A stretch of DNA of 64,000 bases from Pseudomonas fulva 12-X (GCF_000213805.1 NC_015556.1:3797001-3861000), one strand, 5' to 3'; shown: positions 21,025 through 33,995, counted from the stretch's first letter. Program-made: numbers and translations. The notes: a model not told the origin generated them from the sequence alone.

Positions 21025-23028
21025 ATGCGCCTGCGCCACCGCCTGAAGAACCTGCCCGTAGGCCGAAAGCTGCTCGCCGCCCTGCTGGTCCTGCTGGCCG
21101 CCGTGCTGGTGGTGGCCAACATGACCTTCATCAGCGCGGCCTACTGGATCTCCCAGGAAAGCGTCGCACCTCAGGGGCTGCAGACTCTGGGCAGGCTGAT
21201 CGCCACCCCGGTGCTGAGCCGCGAAGCGCTGAGTTCGCCCGAAGCAGCCCATGAAGTGCTCAAGCGCCTGGAGGGCTATGGCCCACTCCGCGCCGCGGTG
21301 ATCTACGACGCCGACGGCAACAGCATGGCGCAACTGCAGCGCGGCGAAAAACTCGACCTGCCGTCCCAGATCAGCGCGCTGGACAACTGGCGTATCGGCG
21401 AATTTCGCGCCCACCAGCTGATCGAGCTGCCGCGCCCCGATGCCCCGCCAGGCCACCTGCTGCTGGTCGCCTCCAGCGAGCTGCCGGGCGCCTTCTACAC
21501 CGGCACCGTCACCGCCAGTCTGGTGATCCTGCTGTTCAGCCTGGTGCTCTGGCTGCTGGTGGCGCGGCAGATCCGCCGTCTGGTCACCAGCCCGATCAAG
21601 CGTCTGGAGGAACTGACCCGCCAGGTCACCCGCGAAGAGAATTACTCGCTGCGCGCGCGGCGCGGTAACCGCGATGAAATCGGCAGCCTGGCCGAGGCCT
21701 TCAACACCATGCTCGAACGCATCGAAGCGCGCGAGCAGCAGCTCAAGCGCGCCCGCGACGACTCCGAGGAGGCCTACAACCAGGCCCGCGGCCTGGCCGA
21801 GGAAACCCGCCTGTCGAACCGCAAGCTGGAACTCGAAGTGCAGGTGCGCAGCAAGATCGAGAAGAAGCTCACGGGCTTTCAGAACTACCTCAACAGCATC
21901 ATCGACTCCATGCCCTCGGCGCTCATCGCCCTCGACGAGCAGCTCTATGTGGCGCAGTGGAATCAGGAGGCCAGCGCGCTGTCCGGCACCTCCATCGACG
22001 AGGCGGTCAACCAGCCGGTGTTCCTCGCCTTCCCGCTGCTCAAGCCCTACCTGTCCAAGCTCAAGCGCACCGCCGAGCAGCACCGGGTCGAGAAGATCGA
22101 GCGCGTGACCTGGATTCGCGACGACGAGCCCCACCACTACGCCCTGACCTTCTACCCGCTGATCGGCAGCATCGGCCGTGGCGTGGTGATCCGCATCGAC
22201 GACATCACCCAGCGCCTGAACCTCGAAGAGGTCATGGTGCAGTCCGAGAAGATGCTTTCGGTCGGCGGCCTGGCAGCCGGTATGGCCCACGAGATCAACA
22301 ACCCGCTGGGCGCCATCCTGCACAACGTGCAGAACATCCGCCGGCGCCTGTCACCGGAGCTGCCGCGCAATCAGGAGCAAGCAGAGGTGGCCGGTGTCAG
22401 CCTGCCGGCCATCGATCGCTACCTGGCGGCGCGGGAGATCCCCATGCTGCTCGACGGCATCCAGCAGGCCGGCGCGCGGGCCTCGAAGATCGTCACCCAC
22501 ATGCTCAGCTTCAGCCGCCTGAGCAATCGCCAGTTGGCGCCCTGCCAGTTACCGGCATTGATCGACCAGGCGGTGGAGATCGCCAGCAACGATTTCGACC
22601 TGACCGAAAGCTTCGACTTCAAGAGCCTGTTGATCGAGCGTGAATTCGACCCGCAGCTGGGGCCGGTCCCCGGCATCGCCAACGAACTGGAGCAGGTGCT
22701 GCTCAACCTGCTGAAGAACGCCGCCCAGGCCATCCATCTGCGCGAGGATGACAGCGTTCCCGGCAAGCTGATCCTGCGCACGCGCCTGACGCCGCCCTGG
22801 GCCGAAGTGCAGGTCGAAGACAACGGCGTGGGTATCCCCGAAGCCGTACGCAAGCGCATCTTCGAGCCGTTCTTCACCACCAAGGAAGTCGGCCAGGGCA
22901 CCGGCCTGGGGCTTTCGGTGTCGTATTTCATCGTCACAAACAACCACAAGGGCCAGATGGAAGTGCAGTCGCGCATCGGTCAGGGCACCTGTTTCACCCT
23001 GCGCCTGCCATTGGGCGTGAGCAGCTGA
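21025..23028 (+). CDS. Membrane-bound sensor histidine kinase (HAMP-PAS-HisKA-HATPase)
   Basis: A 667-aa kinase. It has a transmembrane helix at about 15-40, a periplasmic sensor of about 120 residues, a second helix at about 161-183, then a HAMP domain ([18 protein letters not shown]...), a coiled coil, a PAS domain (about 285-395) and HisKA with the H-box [13 protein letters not shown] (His422). The HATPase has N, G1 and G2 boxes ([35 protein letters not shown]). It is 46 bp below the PanE-like gene and probably pairs with the upstream response regulator; no other regulator is adjacent. Confidence 0.92.
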   Translation: MRLRHRLKNLPVGRKLLAALLVLLAAVLVVANMTFISAAYWISQESVAPQGLQTLGRLIATPVLSREALSSPEAAHEVLKRLEGYGPLRAAVIYDADGNSMAQLQRGEKLDLPSQISALDNWRIGEFRAHQLIELPRPDAPPGHLLLVASSELPGAFYTGTVTASLVILLFSLVLWLLVARQIRRLVTSPIKRLEELTRQVTREENYSLRARRGNRDEIGSLAEAFNTMLERIEAREQQLKRARDDSEEAYNQARGLAEETRLSNRKLELEVQVRSKIEKKLTGFQNYLNSIIDSMPSALIALDEQLYVAQWNQEASALSGTSIDEAVNQPVFLAFPLLKPYLSKLKRTAEQHRVEKIERVTWIRDDEPHHYALTFYPLIGSIGRGVVIRIDDITQRLNLEEVMVQSEKMLSVGGLAAGMAHEINNPLGAILHNVQNIRRRLSPELPRNQEQAEVAGVSLPAIDRYLAAREIPMLLDGIQQAGARASKIVTHMLSFSRLSNRQLAPCQLPALIDQAVEIASNDFDLTESFDFKSLLIEREFDPQLGPVPGIANELEQVLLNLLKNAAQAIHLREDDSVPGKLILRTRLTPPWAEVQVEDNGVGIPEAVRKRIFEPFFTTKEVGQGTGLGLSVSYFIVTNNHKGQMEVQSRIGQGTCFTLRLPLGVSS

Positions 23029-23042
23029 TCAGCGGAGACTCC

Positions 23043-23618
23043 ATGGGTTATCGACTCTCGAAAATCTACACGCGCACCGGCGATGCCGGGCAGACCGGCC
23101 TGGCCGATGGTCGCCGGGTGCCCAAGGATCATCCACGCATCGAAGCCATCGGTGAAGTGGACACCCTCAACAGCCAGCTCGGCCTGCTGCTCGCCGACCT
23201 GATCGAACAGCAGGCCGTTCATCCGGGGCTTGGCGAACTCATCGAGGTGCTCGCGCCCTGCCAGCACCGCCTGTTCGATCTGGGCGGCGAGCTGGCCATG
23301 CCCGAATACCACGCCCTGCAGGCTGCCGAGATCGAGCGCCTGGAAGCGGCCATCGACCGCTGGAACGAGGAAGTCGGCCCGCTCACCAACTTCATCCTGC
23401 CCGGCGGCTCACGGCTGATCGCCCAGGCCCATCTGTGCCGCAGCAGCGCGCGAACCGCCGAGCGGCGCTGCGGCCAGCTGCATGCTGTCGAGCCGCTGCG
23501 CGGCGAGCTGCTGGCCTACATCAACCGGCTATCCGACCTGCTGTTCGTGGCCGCGCGGCTGATCGCCAGGCGCCAGGGCATCGACGAAGTGCTCTGGCAG
23601 GCTGCTCCTAAAGACTGA
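23043..23618 (+). CDS. Cob(I)alamin adenosyltransferase, PduO type
   Basis: A 191-aa enzyme that attaches the adenosyl group of ATP to cob(I)alamin to make coenzyme B12. The N-terminal ATP loop is KIYTRTGDAGQTGLADGRRVPKD, followed by GEVDTLNSQLG and the cobalamin-site block SSARTAERRC and RLSDLLFVAARL. All are PduO-type signatures. It follows the kinase by 14 bp with GGAGA before ATG. Its end overlaps the convergent pseudouridine synthase by 11 bp. Confidence 0.92.
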   Translation: MGYRLSKIYTRTGDAGQTGLADGRRVPKDHPRIEAIGEVDTLNSQLGLLLADLIEQQAVHPGLGELIEVLAPCQHRLFDLGGELAMPEYHALQAAEIERLEAAIDRWNEEVGPLTNFILPGGSRLIAQAHLCRSSARTAERRCGQLHAVEPLRGELLAYINRLSDLLFVAARLIARRQGIDEVLWQAAPKD

Positions 23619-24492
23619 GGCGACTCTCGAAACGGCGCCGCTCGCCGGTCAGCGGGTCCTCGAAGGCCAACCCGCGAGCCAGCAGTTTGAGCGGCCGCGT
23701 GTAGTCGTCGGGCTCACCCTCGGCGCAGCTCACGTCGGGATAGAACGGATCGTTGAGGATCGGCGCGCCCAGGGCCGCCATATGCACGCGCAGCTGGTGC
23801 TTCTTGCCGGTCACCGGCTCCAGGCCATACAACCAGTGCTCGGCCCGTTTCTCGATCACCTCGATGCGCGTGCGGGTGTTGGCCACGCCAGGCGCCTCAC
23901 GCATGCGAAAGAACGGCTCGCCCGCCTCGAAGCGCGTCTCGCGCAACAGTGGAAACTCCAGCTCAGGCAGCGGCGCCGCCAGCGCCTCGTAACGCTTGTC
24001 GATGGCGCGCTCACGAAACATCGCCTGATAGCGCCCACGGGTCTGCAGGTTGCTGGAAAACAGCACCAGCCCGGCGGTATGCCGGTCGATACGGTGCAGC
24101 GGCACCAGATCGGCATTGCCGGTGCGCCTGACCAGGCGCGCCAGCAGGGTCTGCTCGACATAGGCGCCAGCCGGCATCACCGACAGGAAATGCGGCTTGT
24201 CGGCGACCAGAATATGCTCATCGACATGCAGGATGGCTTCCTCGAAGGGAATCACCGGCTCGGCGGGCACTTCGCGAAAGTAATGCACGCGCAGGCCGAC
24301 GCGATACGGGTGATCGACGCCGATGGCCGCGCCTTCGGCGTCCAGCACCCGGCCGCGAGCCATGCGCTCGAGCCACACGTCCCGGGAAATCGCCGAGAAG
24401 TGCGCGCACAGGCAGTCGAGCACCGTCGCCCAGTCGCCGGCAGGCAGGTGCAGCGTGCTGGGGCGCAGGGTCGGCTGGTCGGATGATGGCAT
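23608..24492 (-). CDS. RNA pseudouridine synthase, RluA family
   Basis: A 294-aa enzyme that isomerises uridine to pseudouridine in RNA. The catalytic motif HRIDRHTAGLVLFS (Asp in HRIDR) lies in the middle, with the family blocks VADKPHFLSVMPAG and GKKHQLRVHMAALGAPILND. A short N-terminal region resembles a partial S4-like fold. The exact RNA target (rRNA or tRNA) cannot be decided from sequence. It is transcribed in the same direction as the AEC transporter upstream. Confidence 0.87.
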   Translation of the reverse strand: MPSSDQPTLRPSTLHLPAGDWATVLDCLCAHFSAISRDVWLERMARGRVLDAEGAAIGVDHPYRVGLRVHYFREVPAEPVIPFEEAILHVDEHILVADKPHFLSVMPAGAYVEQTLLARLVRRTGNADLVPLHRIDRHTAGLVLFSSNLQTRGRYQAMFRERAIDKRYEALAAPLPELEFPLLRETRFEAGEPFFRMREAPGVANTRTRIEVIEKRAEHWLYGLEPVTGKKHQLRVHMAALGAPILNDPFYPDVSCAEGEPDDYTRPLKLLARGLAFEDPLTGERRRFESRLSL

Positions 24493-24514
24493 GCGGAGAC
24501 TCCGGGCGCGGCGC

Positions 24515-25441
24515 TCAGGGCGCGATCAGGTAGAGACAGAGCGACAGCGTCAGCAGCGAGCCCAGCGTCGACAACAGAATGGTGCTCGACACCTCGGCAC
24601 CGTCACGGCGGTAGAACTCGGCGAGCATGAACGGCCCGGTGCCGGTCGGCAGTGCACTGAGCAGCAGCGCGGCGTGGGCCCACATTGGCGGCAGGCGGAA
24701 CACGTAGACGGCCAATCCCCAGGTAATCAGCGGATGAGCGACCAGTTTGATGAGTACCAGGCCGCTGCCGCGCTGCTTCGGCCCTGCGTGCTTTTCAGCC
24801 AGGAACAAGCCAAGGGCGATGAGCGCGCAGGGTCCGGTGGCGGCGGCGAGCAACTTGAGAAACTGGTGCAGCGACGCCGGCAGTGGCTGCGCGGTCGCCG
24901 CCCACAGACCACCAAGCACAGGCGCCATGACGATGGGGTTCTTGAGCAGCGCGACGCACACCTTGCGCACCGCGGCCAACACACTCTTCTCGTTCTGCAG
25001 CCCCACCTCGATGCACACCACCGCCAGGGCGAACAGCACGCAGATGACGATCAGGCAGGCGATCAGCGCCGGCTCCATACCGGCATCGCCGAACACCAGC
25101 AGGCACAGCGGAATGCCCATGTAACCGGTATTGGCGTAGGAAGCACTCAGCCCCTGCACGCTGGCATCGGCCAGGCTGGTGCTGCGCAGGCGCCACAGCA
25201 GCACCAGGGCAAAAAGGCCCAGGGTGGCGATGCCATAGGCAAGGATGAAACCGGGTTGCCATATTTCATCCCACACCACGGTGGCCATCGCCTCGAACAG
25301 CAGCGCTGGCAGGCACAGCCAGACCACCATGCGGTTGATCTCGGAAGCCGCGGCGGCGCCCAGCAGGCCCAGGCGCCGGCAGGCAAAACCCGCGAGGATC
25401 AGCGCAAAGACCGGCAGGATGACATTGAGAACGGAGGCCAT
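24515..25441 (-). CDS. AEC-family transporter (auxin efflux carrier-like)
   Basis: A 308-aa membrane protein with ten hydrophobic segments, beginning MASVLNVILPVFALILAGFACRRLG, the family start. Conserved motifs are LPALLFEAMA, SYANTGYMGIPL and LPTGTGPFMLAEFY. In bacteria this family exports malate or other organic acids; the substrate here is unknown. A short gap separates it from the pseudouridine synthase gene downstream. Confidence 0.85.
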   Translation of the reverse strand: MASVLNVILPVFALILAGFACRRLGLLGAAAASEINRMVVWLCLPALLFEAMATVVWDEIWQPGFILAYGIATLGLFALVLLWRLRSTSLADASVQGLSASYANTGYMGIPLCLLVFGDAGMEPALIACLIVICVLFALAVVCIEVGLQNEKSVLAAVRKVCVALLKNPIVMAPVLGGLWAATAQPLPASLHQFLKLLAAATGPCALIALGLFLAEKHAGPKQRGSGLVLIKLVAHPLITWGLAVYVFRLPPMWAHAALLLSALPTGTGPFMLAEFYRRDGAEVSSTILLSTLGSLLTLSLCLYLIAP

Positions 25442-25510
25442 GGGCCGTGAATCACTCGAAAACGGGACGCCGCAGGGTAGGCGCTACGGCGTGCTCATAC
25501 AAGCGCCGGC

Positions 25511-26461
25511 TCAGCGCTGTTGCTCGGGCCAGAAAGCGCGAATGCCCGCAACGCCCTGTGCGCCAACCTGCCAGGCTTGCTGGCAATCCTGCGGCCCGAC
25601 CCCACCGAGCAGGTAGCACGGCTGGTTGAACCCCTGCAGCCATTCGCTCGCCCGCTGCCAACCCAACGGCTGGGCCTCGGGATGGGTCTGGGTGGCCTGC
25701 AGCGGCGACAGCGTGACGAAGTCGGCGCCGATCTGAGTCGCCAGTTCGAGCTCTTCGGCACTGTGGCAGGACGCGGCCAGCCAGCGCCCTTCGGGCAGCG
25801 GACGGCCCTTGCTGGCGTACTTGCGCAGCTGCTCGGCGGTCAGGTGCCAGCCGGCAGCCGGGAAATCGCCCAGCCACTCCAGCGGGCCCTTGAGCATCAA
25901 CTGCGCCTTACCGGCGCAGAGACCCTGCACGTCCACGGCCAGATCGCGGTACTGGGCGTCGAACATCGCCGGCGCGCGCAGCTGGATCAGACGGATACCG
26001 TTGGCAACAGCAACCCGCACGCCAGCCAGCAGCTCCGGCCCGTCCAGCCCTTCCGGGGTGATCAGGTAATGCTCGGGAAGCCGCGCCGCCGCGACGATCG
26101 GTCGGTTGGCGGCCAGAAAATCGTAGTCGCCCAGTTGCCGTGGGCTGACCCAGGCCAGCGGCTGGCCTTCGGCGCCATGGGGCTCACCAGTGAATTGGCT
26201 GACTTCCCAGACATCCAGCAGCACCTGCTTGTCGCTGTAGTCGTGACGCACCTGAATCAGCGGCCGCGCCGCTTCCACACGTATGCCCAGCTCCTCGTGC
26301 AACTCGCGCGACAGCGCCGCCAGAACGGCCTCGCCCTCCTCAACCTTGCCGCCCGGAAACTCCCAGAGCCCACCCTGGTGTTTGTCGTCCGGGCGTTTGG
26401 CGATCAGGATCCGCCCATCGTCACCGCGGATTACCGCGGCCGCTACATGCACGCGTTTCAC
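25511..26461 (-). CDS. Nudix hydrolase fused to a ThiE-like TIM-barrel domain (MutT-like)
   Basis: A 316-aa fusion. Residues about 1-130 are a MutT-type domain with a complete Nudix box (GKVEEGEAVLAALSRELHEELGI). Residues about 140-316 resemble thiamine-phosphate synthase (HYLITPE, IRLIQLRAP, GADFVTLSP, YLLGGV), with incomplete active-site motifs. MutT hydrolyses 8-oxo-dGTP. GTG 26461 (VKRVHVAAAVI) has GGAGAAAA upstream and overlaps the GST stop (GTGA); upstream codons are within GST. Such fusions are common in pseudomonads, but the role of the second domain is not established here. Confidence 0.87.
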   Translation of the reverse strand: MKRVHVAAAVIRGDDGRILIAKRPDDKHQGGLWEFPGGKVEEGEAVLAALSRELHEELGIRVEAARPLIQVRHDYSDKQVLLDVWEVSQFTGEPHGAEGQPLAWVSPRQLGDYDFLAANRPIVAAARLPEHYLITPEGLDGPELLAGVRVAVANGIRLIQLRAPAMFDAQYRDLAVDVQGLCAGKAQLMLKGPLEWLGDFPAAGWHLTAEQLRKYASKGRPLPEGRWLAASCHSAEELELATQIGADFVTLSPLQATQTHPEAQPLGWQRASEWLQGFNQPCYLLGGVGPQDCQQAWQVGAQGVAGIRAFWPEQQR

Positions 26462-27090
26462 GTTTTCTCCTCTAGAGCTGCCTGGTGCCAGCGCTGGAAT
26501 GCCGGCCACTGAAAAATGGTTTCCACATAGGCCGCCGCATCCGCCGGAAGTTGCACGCCGTAGCTGCGCAGCCGGCTGGCGACCGGGGCGAAGTAGGCGT
26601 CGGCAATGCTGAGCTGACCGAAAAGATAAGGACCGCCCTGACCGAAGCGCTCACGACAGCCTGCCCACAGCGCGACGATACGCTGGATATCGTGCTTGAC
26701 CTCGTCGGTCACGCTGGCCAACGGCGCGTTGCGCTGCATGTCCATCGGCATGTGGCTGCGCAACGCACCGAAGCCGCTGTGCATTTCCGCGCAGGCCGAA
26801 CGGGCCATGGCGCGGGCAGCCACATCACGGGGCCACAGCCCGGCTTCGGGGAAACGCTCGGCCAGGTATTCGGCGATGGCCAAGGAATCCCAGATCACCC
26901 CGGCATCCTCGGTCTTGAGCACCGGTACCTTGCCGGTTGGCGAATGCTCCAGCAGCCGTGCGTGGGTGTCGGCGCGAAACAGCGGCACCAGGGTTTCCTG
27001 ATAGGCCGCGCCGCTGAGCTCGACGAGCAGCCAGCCGCGCAGCGACCAGGAGGAGTAGTTCTTGTTGCCTATCACCAGTTCGAGCGACAT
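26458..27090 (-). CDS. Glutathione S-transferase family protein
   Basis: A 210-aa GST. The N-terminal thioredoxin-like half begins MSLELVIGNKNYSSWSLRGWLL, with the Ser-rich glutathione site SSWSLR and the TGKVPVLKTED and DSLAIAEYL blocks; the rest is helical. It resembles the YfcF/YfcG-like group. It is translationally coupled to the Nudix-ThiE gene by GTGA, which suggests a shared oxidative-stress role (inference). Confidence 0.88.
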   Translation of the reverse strand: MSLELVIGNKNYSSWSLRGWLLVELSGAAYQETLVPLFRADTHARLLEHSPTGKVPVLKTEDAGVIWDSLAIAEYLAERFPEAGLWPRDVAARAMARSACAEMHSGFGALRSHMPMDMQRNAPLASVTDEVKHDIQRIVALWAGCRERFGQGGPYLFGQLSIADAYFAPVASRLRSYGVQLPADAAAYVETIFQWPAFQRWHQAALEEKT

Positions 27091-27153
27091 CTATTTCTCC
27101 AGCGTTCGGAAGGAACAGAACGACAGCTTCACCCGTGGCTGCCGGCAAGGCAA

Positions 27154-27189
27154 ATTCCCCGCGCGCATGGGGCCATGCGCGCGGGGAAT
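27154..27189 (-). terminator. argJ terminator
   Basis: A perfect 17-bp inverted repeat, 27154-27170 with 27173-27189 (ATTCCCCGCGCGCATGG), has a minimal loop. On the minus strand it is followed by TTTGCC. It begins 11 bp beyond the argJ stop. Confidence 0.7.
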
Positions 27190-27199
27190 CCATCGGCGA

Positions 27200-28417
27200 T
27201 CAGGTGCGGTATTCGGCGTTGATCTTCACGTACTCGTGAGACAGGTCGGTGGTCCAGATCGTCTCGCTGCAGGTGCCGCGGCCCAGCTCGATACGGATGG
27301 TGATTTCCTCTTGGGCCATCACCGCCGCACCCTGCTCCTCGGTGTAGGTCGCAGCGCGGCAACCCTTGCTGGCGATGCAAACGTCACCCAGAAACACGTC
27401 GATCTTGCTGACATCCAGCTGCGCCACGCCGGCACGGCCAACGGCGGCGAGGATGCGGCCCCAGTTGGGGTCGGAGGCGAACAGCGCGGTCTTGATCAGC
27501 GGCGAATGGGCCACCGCGTAGCCGACATCCAGACATTCCTGGTGGGTCGCGCCACCGTTGACCTGTACGGTGACGAACTTGGTGGCGCCTTCGCCGTCAC
27601 GCACGATGGCCTGAGCCACTTCCATGCACACCTCGAACACCGCCTGCTTGAGCGCTGCGAACAGCGCACCGCTGGCCTGGGTGATTTCCGGCAAGGCGGC
27701 CTTGCCGGTGGCGATCAGCATGCAGCAGTCGTTGGTCGAGGTATCACCGTCGATGGTGATGCGGTTGAACGACTTGTTCGCCGCGTCGCGCAGCAGGTCC
27801 TGCAGTACGCCCTGAGCGACCTTGGCGTCGGTGGCGATGTATCCGAGCATGGTGGCCATGTTCGGTTTGATCATGCCCGCGCCCTTGCTGATGCCGGTCA
27901 CGGTGACGGTCACGCCCTCGTGGGTGAACTGGCGACTGGCGCCCTTGGGCAGCGTGTCGGTGGTCATGATGCCGGTGGCAGCATCGGCCCAGTTGCTCTC
28001 GGAAAGGTTGTCCAAAGCGGCCTGCAGGGCGCCTTCGATCTTCTCGACCGGCAGCGGTTCACCGATCACCCCGGTGGAGAACGGCAGCACTTCGCTTTCG
28101 TCCACACCCGCCAGCTTGGCCAGGCTCGCGCAAGTGCGCATGGCGTTCTGCAGGCCCGGCTCGCCGGTGCCGGCATTGGCGTTGCCGGTGTTGGTCAGCA
28201 GATAACGCACGCTACCGGATACTCGCTTTTTGGCCAGGATCACCGGCGCCGCGCAGAACGCATTGAGGGTGAACACCCCCGCCACACTGCTGCCCTCGGC
28301 ACAGCGCATCACCACCACATCCTTGCGCCCCGGGCGCTTGATGCCGGCAGAGGCGATGCCCAGCTCGAAACCTGGAACCGGATGCAGGGTAGACAGCGGG
28401 CCAAGACCAACAGCCAT
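27200..28417 (-). CDS. argJ: Bifunctional glutamate N-acetyltransferase / amino-acid acetyltransferase ArgJ
   Basis: A 405-aa enzyme of arginine biosynthesis that recycles the acetyl group from N-acetylornithine to glutamate, and may also use acetyl-CoA. It is made as one chain that cuts itself before the nucleophilic Thr in [12 protein letters not shown]-terminal LNAFCAAPV and C-terminal [13 protein letters not shown] are family-typical. ATG 28417 has AAGGAG nine bases upstream. It follows secA but is separated from it by a strong terminator. Confidence 0.96.
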   Translation of the reverse strand: MAVGLGPLSTLHPVPGFELGIASAGIKRPGRKDVVVMRCAEGSSVAGVFTLNAFCAAPVILAKKRVSGSVRYLLTNTGNANAGTGEPGLQNAMRTCASLAKLAGVDESEVLPFSTGVIGEPLPVEKIEGALQAALDNLSESNWADAATGIMTTDTLPKGASRQFTHEGVTVTVTGISKGAGMIKPNMATMLGYIATDAKVAQGVLQDLLRDAANKSFNRITIDGDTSTNDCCMLIATGKAALPEITQASGALFAALKQAVFEVCMEVAQAIVRDGEGATKFVTVQVNGGATHQECLDVGYAVAHSPLIKTALFASDPNWGRILAAVGRAGVAQLDVSKIDVFLGDVCIASKGCRAATYTEEQGAAVMAQEEITIRIELGRGTCSETIWTTDLSHEYVKINAEYRT

Positions 28418-28464
28418 GGGAAAGCTCCTTGAATTAGGTGGATGGGCACAGCATGTTCGATGCG

Positions 28465-28501
28465 AAAACGCCGCGAAGAGGCTGGCCCTTCGCGGCGTTT
28501 T
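28465..28501 (-). terminator. secA terminator
   Basis: A perfect 14-bp stem, AAAACGCCGCGAAG (28465-28478) with CTTCGCGGCGTTTT (28488-28501), has a 9-base loop and T-run. It lies 24 bp beyond the secA stop. Confidence 0.88.
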
Positions 28502-28524
28502 GGCGTTTCACGGCATTGCGTTGA

Positions 28525-31260
<2,736 letters not shown>

Positions 31261-31405
31261 ATCGACAGGATCTTCCACGCTATGAATGGAGGGCGGCCCC
31301 GTGAGTCGCCCATGCAGCCCGTATGGCTGCGTGCGAAGGGGGCATTCTACCCGGAAACGGAATTGAAGAAAGAGCGCGATTGGCACAGGGCCATCGGCGC
31401 AGGGC

Positions 31406-31425
31406 AAGCCGGCCTTGGCCGGCTT
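31406..31425 (-). terminator. Possible terminator of the M23 gene
   Basis: AAGCCGGCC (31406-31414) pairs perfectly with GGCCGGCTT (31417-31425), loop TT, just beyond the M23 stop. The T-tract on the minus strand is short, so termination may be weak and secA may receive read-through. Confidence 0.5.
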
Positions 31426-31428
31426 TTG

Positions 31429-32355
31429 TCAGGGCTCGTCGCTGACGCGGGCGATGTAGCTGTGCGGATTGACCAGCTCGCCGTTGCGGGTGACTTCGAA
31501 GTGCACGTGATTGCCGGTCGAGCGCCCGGTGCTGCCGACCGTGGCGATGGCCTGGCCACGCTGGACCAGATCGCCGACCTGCACCTTGTTGCTGCGGTTG
31601 TGCGCATACAGGGTGACGTAGCCGTCGGCGTGGCTGATTTCCACGGTGTTGCCATAACCATTGCGGCGCCCGGCGAAGGTCACCACGCCGGCACCAACCG
31701 CCACCACGTCGCTGCCGGCCTTGGCAGCGAAGTCCACGCCCTTGTGCACGCTGACGCGCCCGGTCAGCGGATCGATACGTCGCCCGAATGGTGACGACAC
31801 GTAGCCCTGCAACACCGGATGGCCGGAAAGCATCGTCGCCTCGTCGAGACGACGGTCGGCAAGCAGCTGCTCCAGCACTTCGAGCTGCTGCTCGCGGCTG
31901 TCCATGCGCAGGGCCAGCTCATCGAGAGTGCTCATGAACGGCGGTGGCGCGTAGGCCGCGCCGCCCAGAGGCTCCTCGGGACCGCCCTGCCCCACGCCGA
32001 GCGAGAAATCGAATTCACTGGCATCCAGCTCGGCCAGCTCGGTAAGCCGCTCGCCCAGGGCGTCGAGCCGGGTCAGGCGCGCCTGCAGCTCGGCGACGTG
32101 GGCGGCGAAGGCATCGAGCTGACGCTGGGCATCGATCTTCACCGCGCCAACTTCCTCACGCTGGGCATCGAGAGCCTGGCTGACCACTTCGCTGTCCAGC
32201 ACCGGAACCGATTGCGGCGCCATCCACGCCCCCAGCGCTGCACCGCCGCCCACCGCCAGAACGACCAGCAGCACCGCGCCGGCCAACAGCCAGCGCAAAT
32301 CGAGGCTGAGCGAGCGCGCGGCGCCGTGGCGCCTGCTGAGCAAAATGATGTGCAT
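31429..32355 (-). CDS. M23-family (LytM) metallopeptidase, membrane-anchored
   Basis: A 308-aa periplasmic wall hydrolase. It has an N-terminal membrane helix (about 19-46), a coiled coil (about 60-110) and a C-terminal M23 domain with HKGVDF, LYAHNR and HVHFEV. All four zinc/active-site positions (H, D, H, HxH) are kept, so it should be catalytically active, unlike EnvC/NlpD-type activators. It lies between dciA (divergent) and secA, as in P. aeruginosa (PA4404 position). Confidence 0.88.
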   Translation of the reverse strand: MHIILLSRRHGAARSLSLDLRWLLAGAVLLVVLAVGGGAALGAWMAPQSVPVLDSEVVSQALDAQREEVGAVKIDAQRQLDAFAAHVAELQARLTRLDALGERLTELAELDASEFDFSLGVGQGGPEEPLGGAAYAPPPFMSTLDELALRMDSREQQLEVLEQLLADRRLDEATMLSGHPVLQGYVSSPFGRRIDPLTGRVSVHKGVDFAAKAGSDVVAVGAGVVTFAGRRNGYGNTVEISHADGYVTLYAHNRSNKVQVGDLVQRGQAIATVGSTGRSTGNHVHFEVTRNGELVNPHSYIARVSDEP

Positions 32356-32411
32356 GACATCCCCATTTCGAAAAAAGTGGAACCCGAGCGGTCAGCAGAG
32401 GTTCTGCTACC

Positions 32412-32903
32412 ATGACGGCCCCAAAACGTCGCAGGCTTCCTGCCATGAGTTTTCGTCCCTTGCCGGCCAAAGCGCCCGCCGCGCTCCTGCGCGAGGCGAA
32501 GCCGCTGAAAGCGCTGTTCAGCCAGGCTCAACGCCTCGACCACCTGCAGCAGGTGGTGGAAAGCCAGCTGCAGCCTGCCGCCCGTGAACACTGTCGCGTG
32601 GCATCGTGGCGTGAAGGCTGCCTGTTGCTGATCGTCACCGATGGCCACTGGGCCACCCGGCTGCGTTATCAGCAAAAACGCCTGCAACGGCAGTTGCAGG
32701 CGCTCGAAACGTTCGCGACCTTAACGAAAATCCTCTTCAAGGTGCAACCTCCGAGCGGCGAGAAACGCCAGGCGCCACGGCCTTTCGAGCTTTCCGACAG
32801 CGCCGCCGACAACATCCAGGAAGCCGCCGAAGGGGTCACCGATCCGCGCCTGAAGGCCGCTCTGGAACGCCTCGCCAGCCATCGCCGTCGCCGCGATTCT
32901 TAA
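32412..32903 (+). CDS. dciA: DciA-family (DUF721) replicative-helicase loader
   Basis: A 163-aa protein of the DciA/DUF721 family, which replaces DnaC-type loaders for DnaB in many bacteria. The N-terminal domain (about 35-105, RLDHLQQVVESQLQPAAREHCRVASW) is the helicase-binding fold; the tail is basic (RRRRDS). ATG 32412 has AGAGG ten bases upstream, but TGCTACCAT overlapping it looks like a -10, and ATG 32445 (MSFRPLP) is an equally good start. Its gene position next to secA and lpxC matches P. aeruginosa PA4405. Confidence 0.85.
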   Translation: MTAPKRRRLPAMSFRPLPAKAPAALLREAKPLKALFSQAQRLDHLQQVVESQLQPAAREHCRVASWREGCLLLIVTDGHWATRLRYQQKRLQRQLQALETFATLTKILFKVQPPSGEKRQAPRPFELSDSAADNIQEAAEGVTDPRLKAALERLASHRRRRDS

Positions 32904-33025
32904 CCTCGTCAGCCAGTTAGATTCGCCAAATAGCGAGCGCCATAAAAATGGCAGATCGGTCAACCATGCCTGCACAACCCACGTTGGACCGGCCACCGGC
33001 CGTTTGTCGGGCCACTTGAACTCGG

Positions 33026-33055
33026 CATAAAAAAAGGCCACCCGAAGGTGGCCTT
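33026..33055 (-). terminator. lpxC terminator (end of the dcw transcript)
   Basis: The stem AAGGCCACC (33034-33042) with GGTGGCCTT (33047-33055) has a CGAA loop. On the minus strand it is followed by a T-run (33026-33035 region). Confidence 0.88.
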
Positions 33056-33083
33056 GAAGAAGTTAAAACTAGGAGAGAGTGCC

Positions 33084-33995
33084 TTACACCGCCGCAGCCG
33101 GGCGCATGTAAGAGATCGGAGCAGTGTCGGCGTCTTCGAACGTCACCGTTTCCCAAGCATCCGGCTGTGCGATCAAGGCTCGCAGCAGACGATTGTTCAG
33201 GCCATGGCCGGATTTGTAGCCGCGGAACTCACCGATCAGGCTGTTGCCGAGCAGATAGAGGTCACCAATCGCATCGAGAATCTTGTGCCTGACGAATTCG
33301 TCCTCGTAACGCAGGCCATCTTCGTTGAGCACACCGTCTTCGTCCACCACGATGGCATTGTCCACACTGCCGCCGCGCGCCAGATTGTGCGAGCGCAGGA
33401 ATTCGATATCACGCATGAAACCGAAAGTGCGGGCACGGCTGACTTCCTTGACGAACGAGGTGCTTGAGAAATCAACACTCGCGGTCTTGGTGCGGTCGTG
33501 GAATACCGGGTGATCGAAGTCGATCTCGAAACTTACCTTGAAGCCATCGAACGGAACGAAGGTGGCGCGCTTGTCGCCGTCCGTCACGGTCACTTCACGG
33601 GTGATGCGGATGAACTTCTTGGGGGCGTCCTGCTCTTGCAGACCAGCCGACTGAATCAGGAAAACAAAGGGACCCGCACTGCCATCCATAATCGGCACTT
33701 CACAGGCAGAGAGCTCGACGTAGGCGTTATCGATGCCCAGGCCTGCCATGGCCGACAGCAGATGCTCTACTGTATCCACCTTGACATCACCGTTGACCAG
33801 CGTGGTCGACATGGTGGTCTCACCAACGTTCAGGGCGTGCCCCTTCACCTCCACCACAGGGTCGAGGTCGGTACGACGGAACACGATACCGGTATCCACC
33901 GGAGCCGGCTTCAGGGTCAGGTAAACCTTCTCCCCGGAATGCAGGCCGATACCCGTGGCGCGGATGATGTTCTTCAGGGTGCGTTGTCTGATCAT
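33084..33995 (-). CDS. lpxC: UDP-3-O-acyl-N-acetylglucosamine deacetylase LpxC
   Basis: A 303-aa zinc deacetylase, the committed step of lipid A synthesis. It has [15 protein letters not shown] (zinc His), the [13 protein letters not shown]sp region and [12 protein letters not shown] (zinc His). It starts [21 protein letters not shown], the family start, and is full length. It is the last gene of the dcw cluster, about 110 bp below ftsZ. Confidence 0.98.
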   Translation of the reverse strand: MIRQRTLKNIIRATGIGLHSGEKVYLTLKPAPVDTGIVFRRTDLDPVVEVKGHALNVGETTMSTTLVNGDVKVDTVEHLLSAMAGLGIDNAYVELSACEVPIMDGSAGPFVFLIQSAGLQEQDAPKKFIRITREVTVTDGDKRATFVPFDGFKVSFEIDFDHPVFHDRTKTASVDFSSTSFVKEVSRARTFGFMRDIEFLRSHNLARGGSVDNAIVVDEDGVLNEDGLRYEDEFVRHKILDAIGDLYLLGNSLIGEFRGYKSGHGLNNRLLRALIAQPDAWETVTFEDADTAPISYMRPAAAV

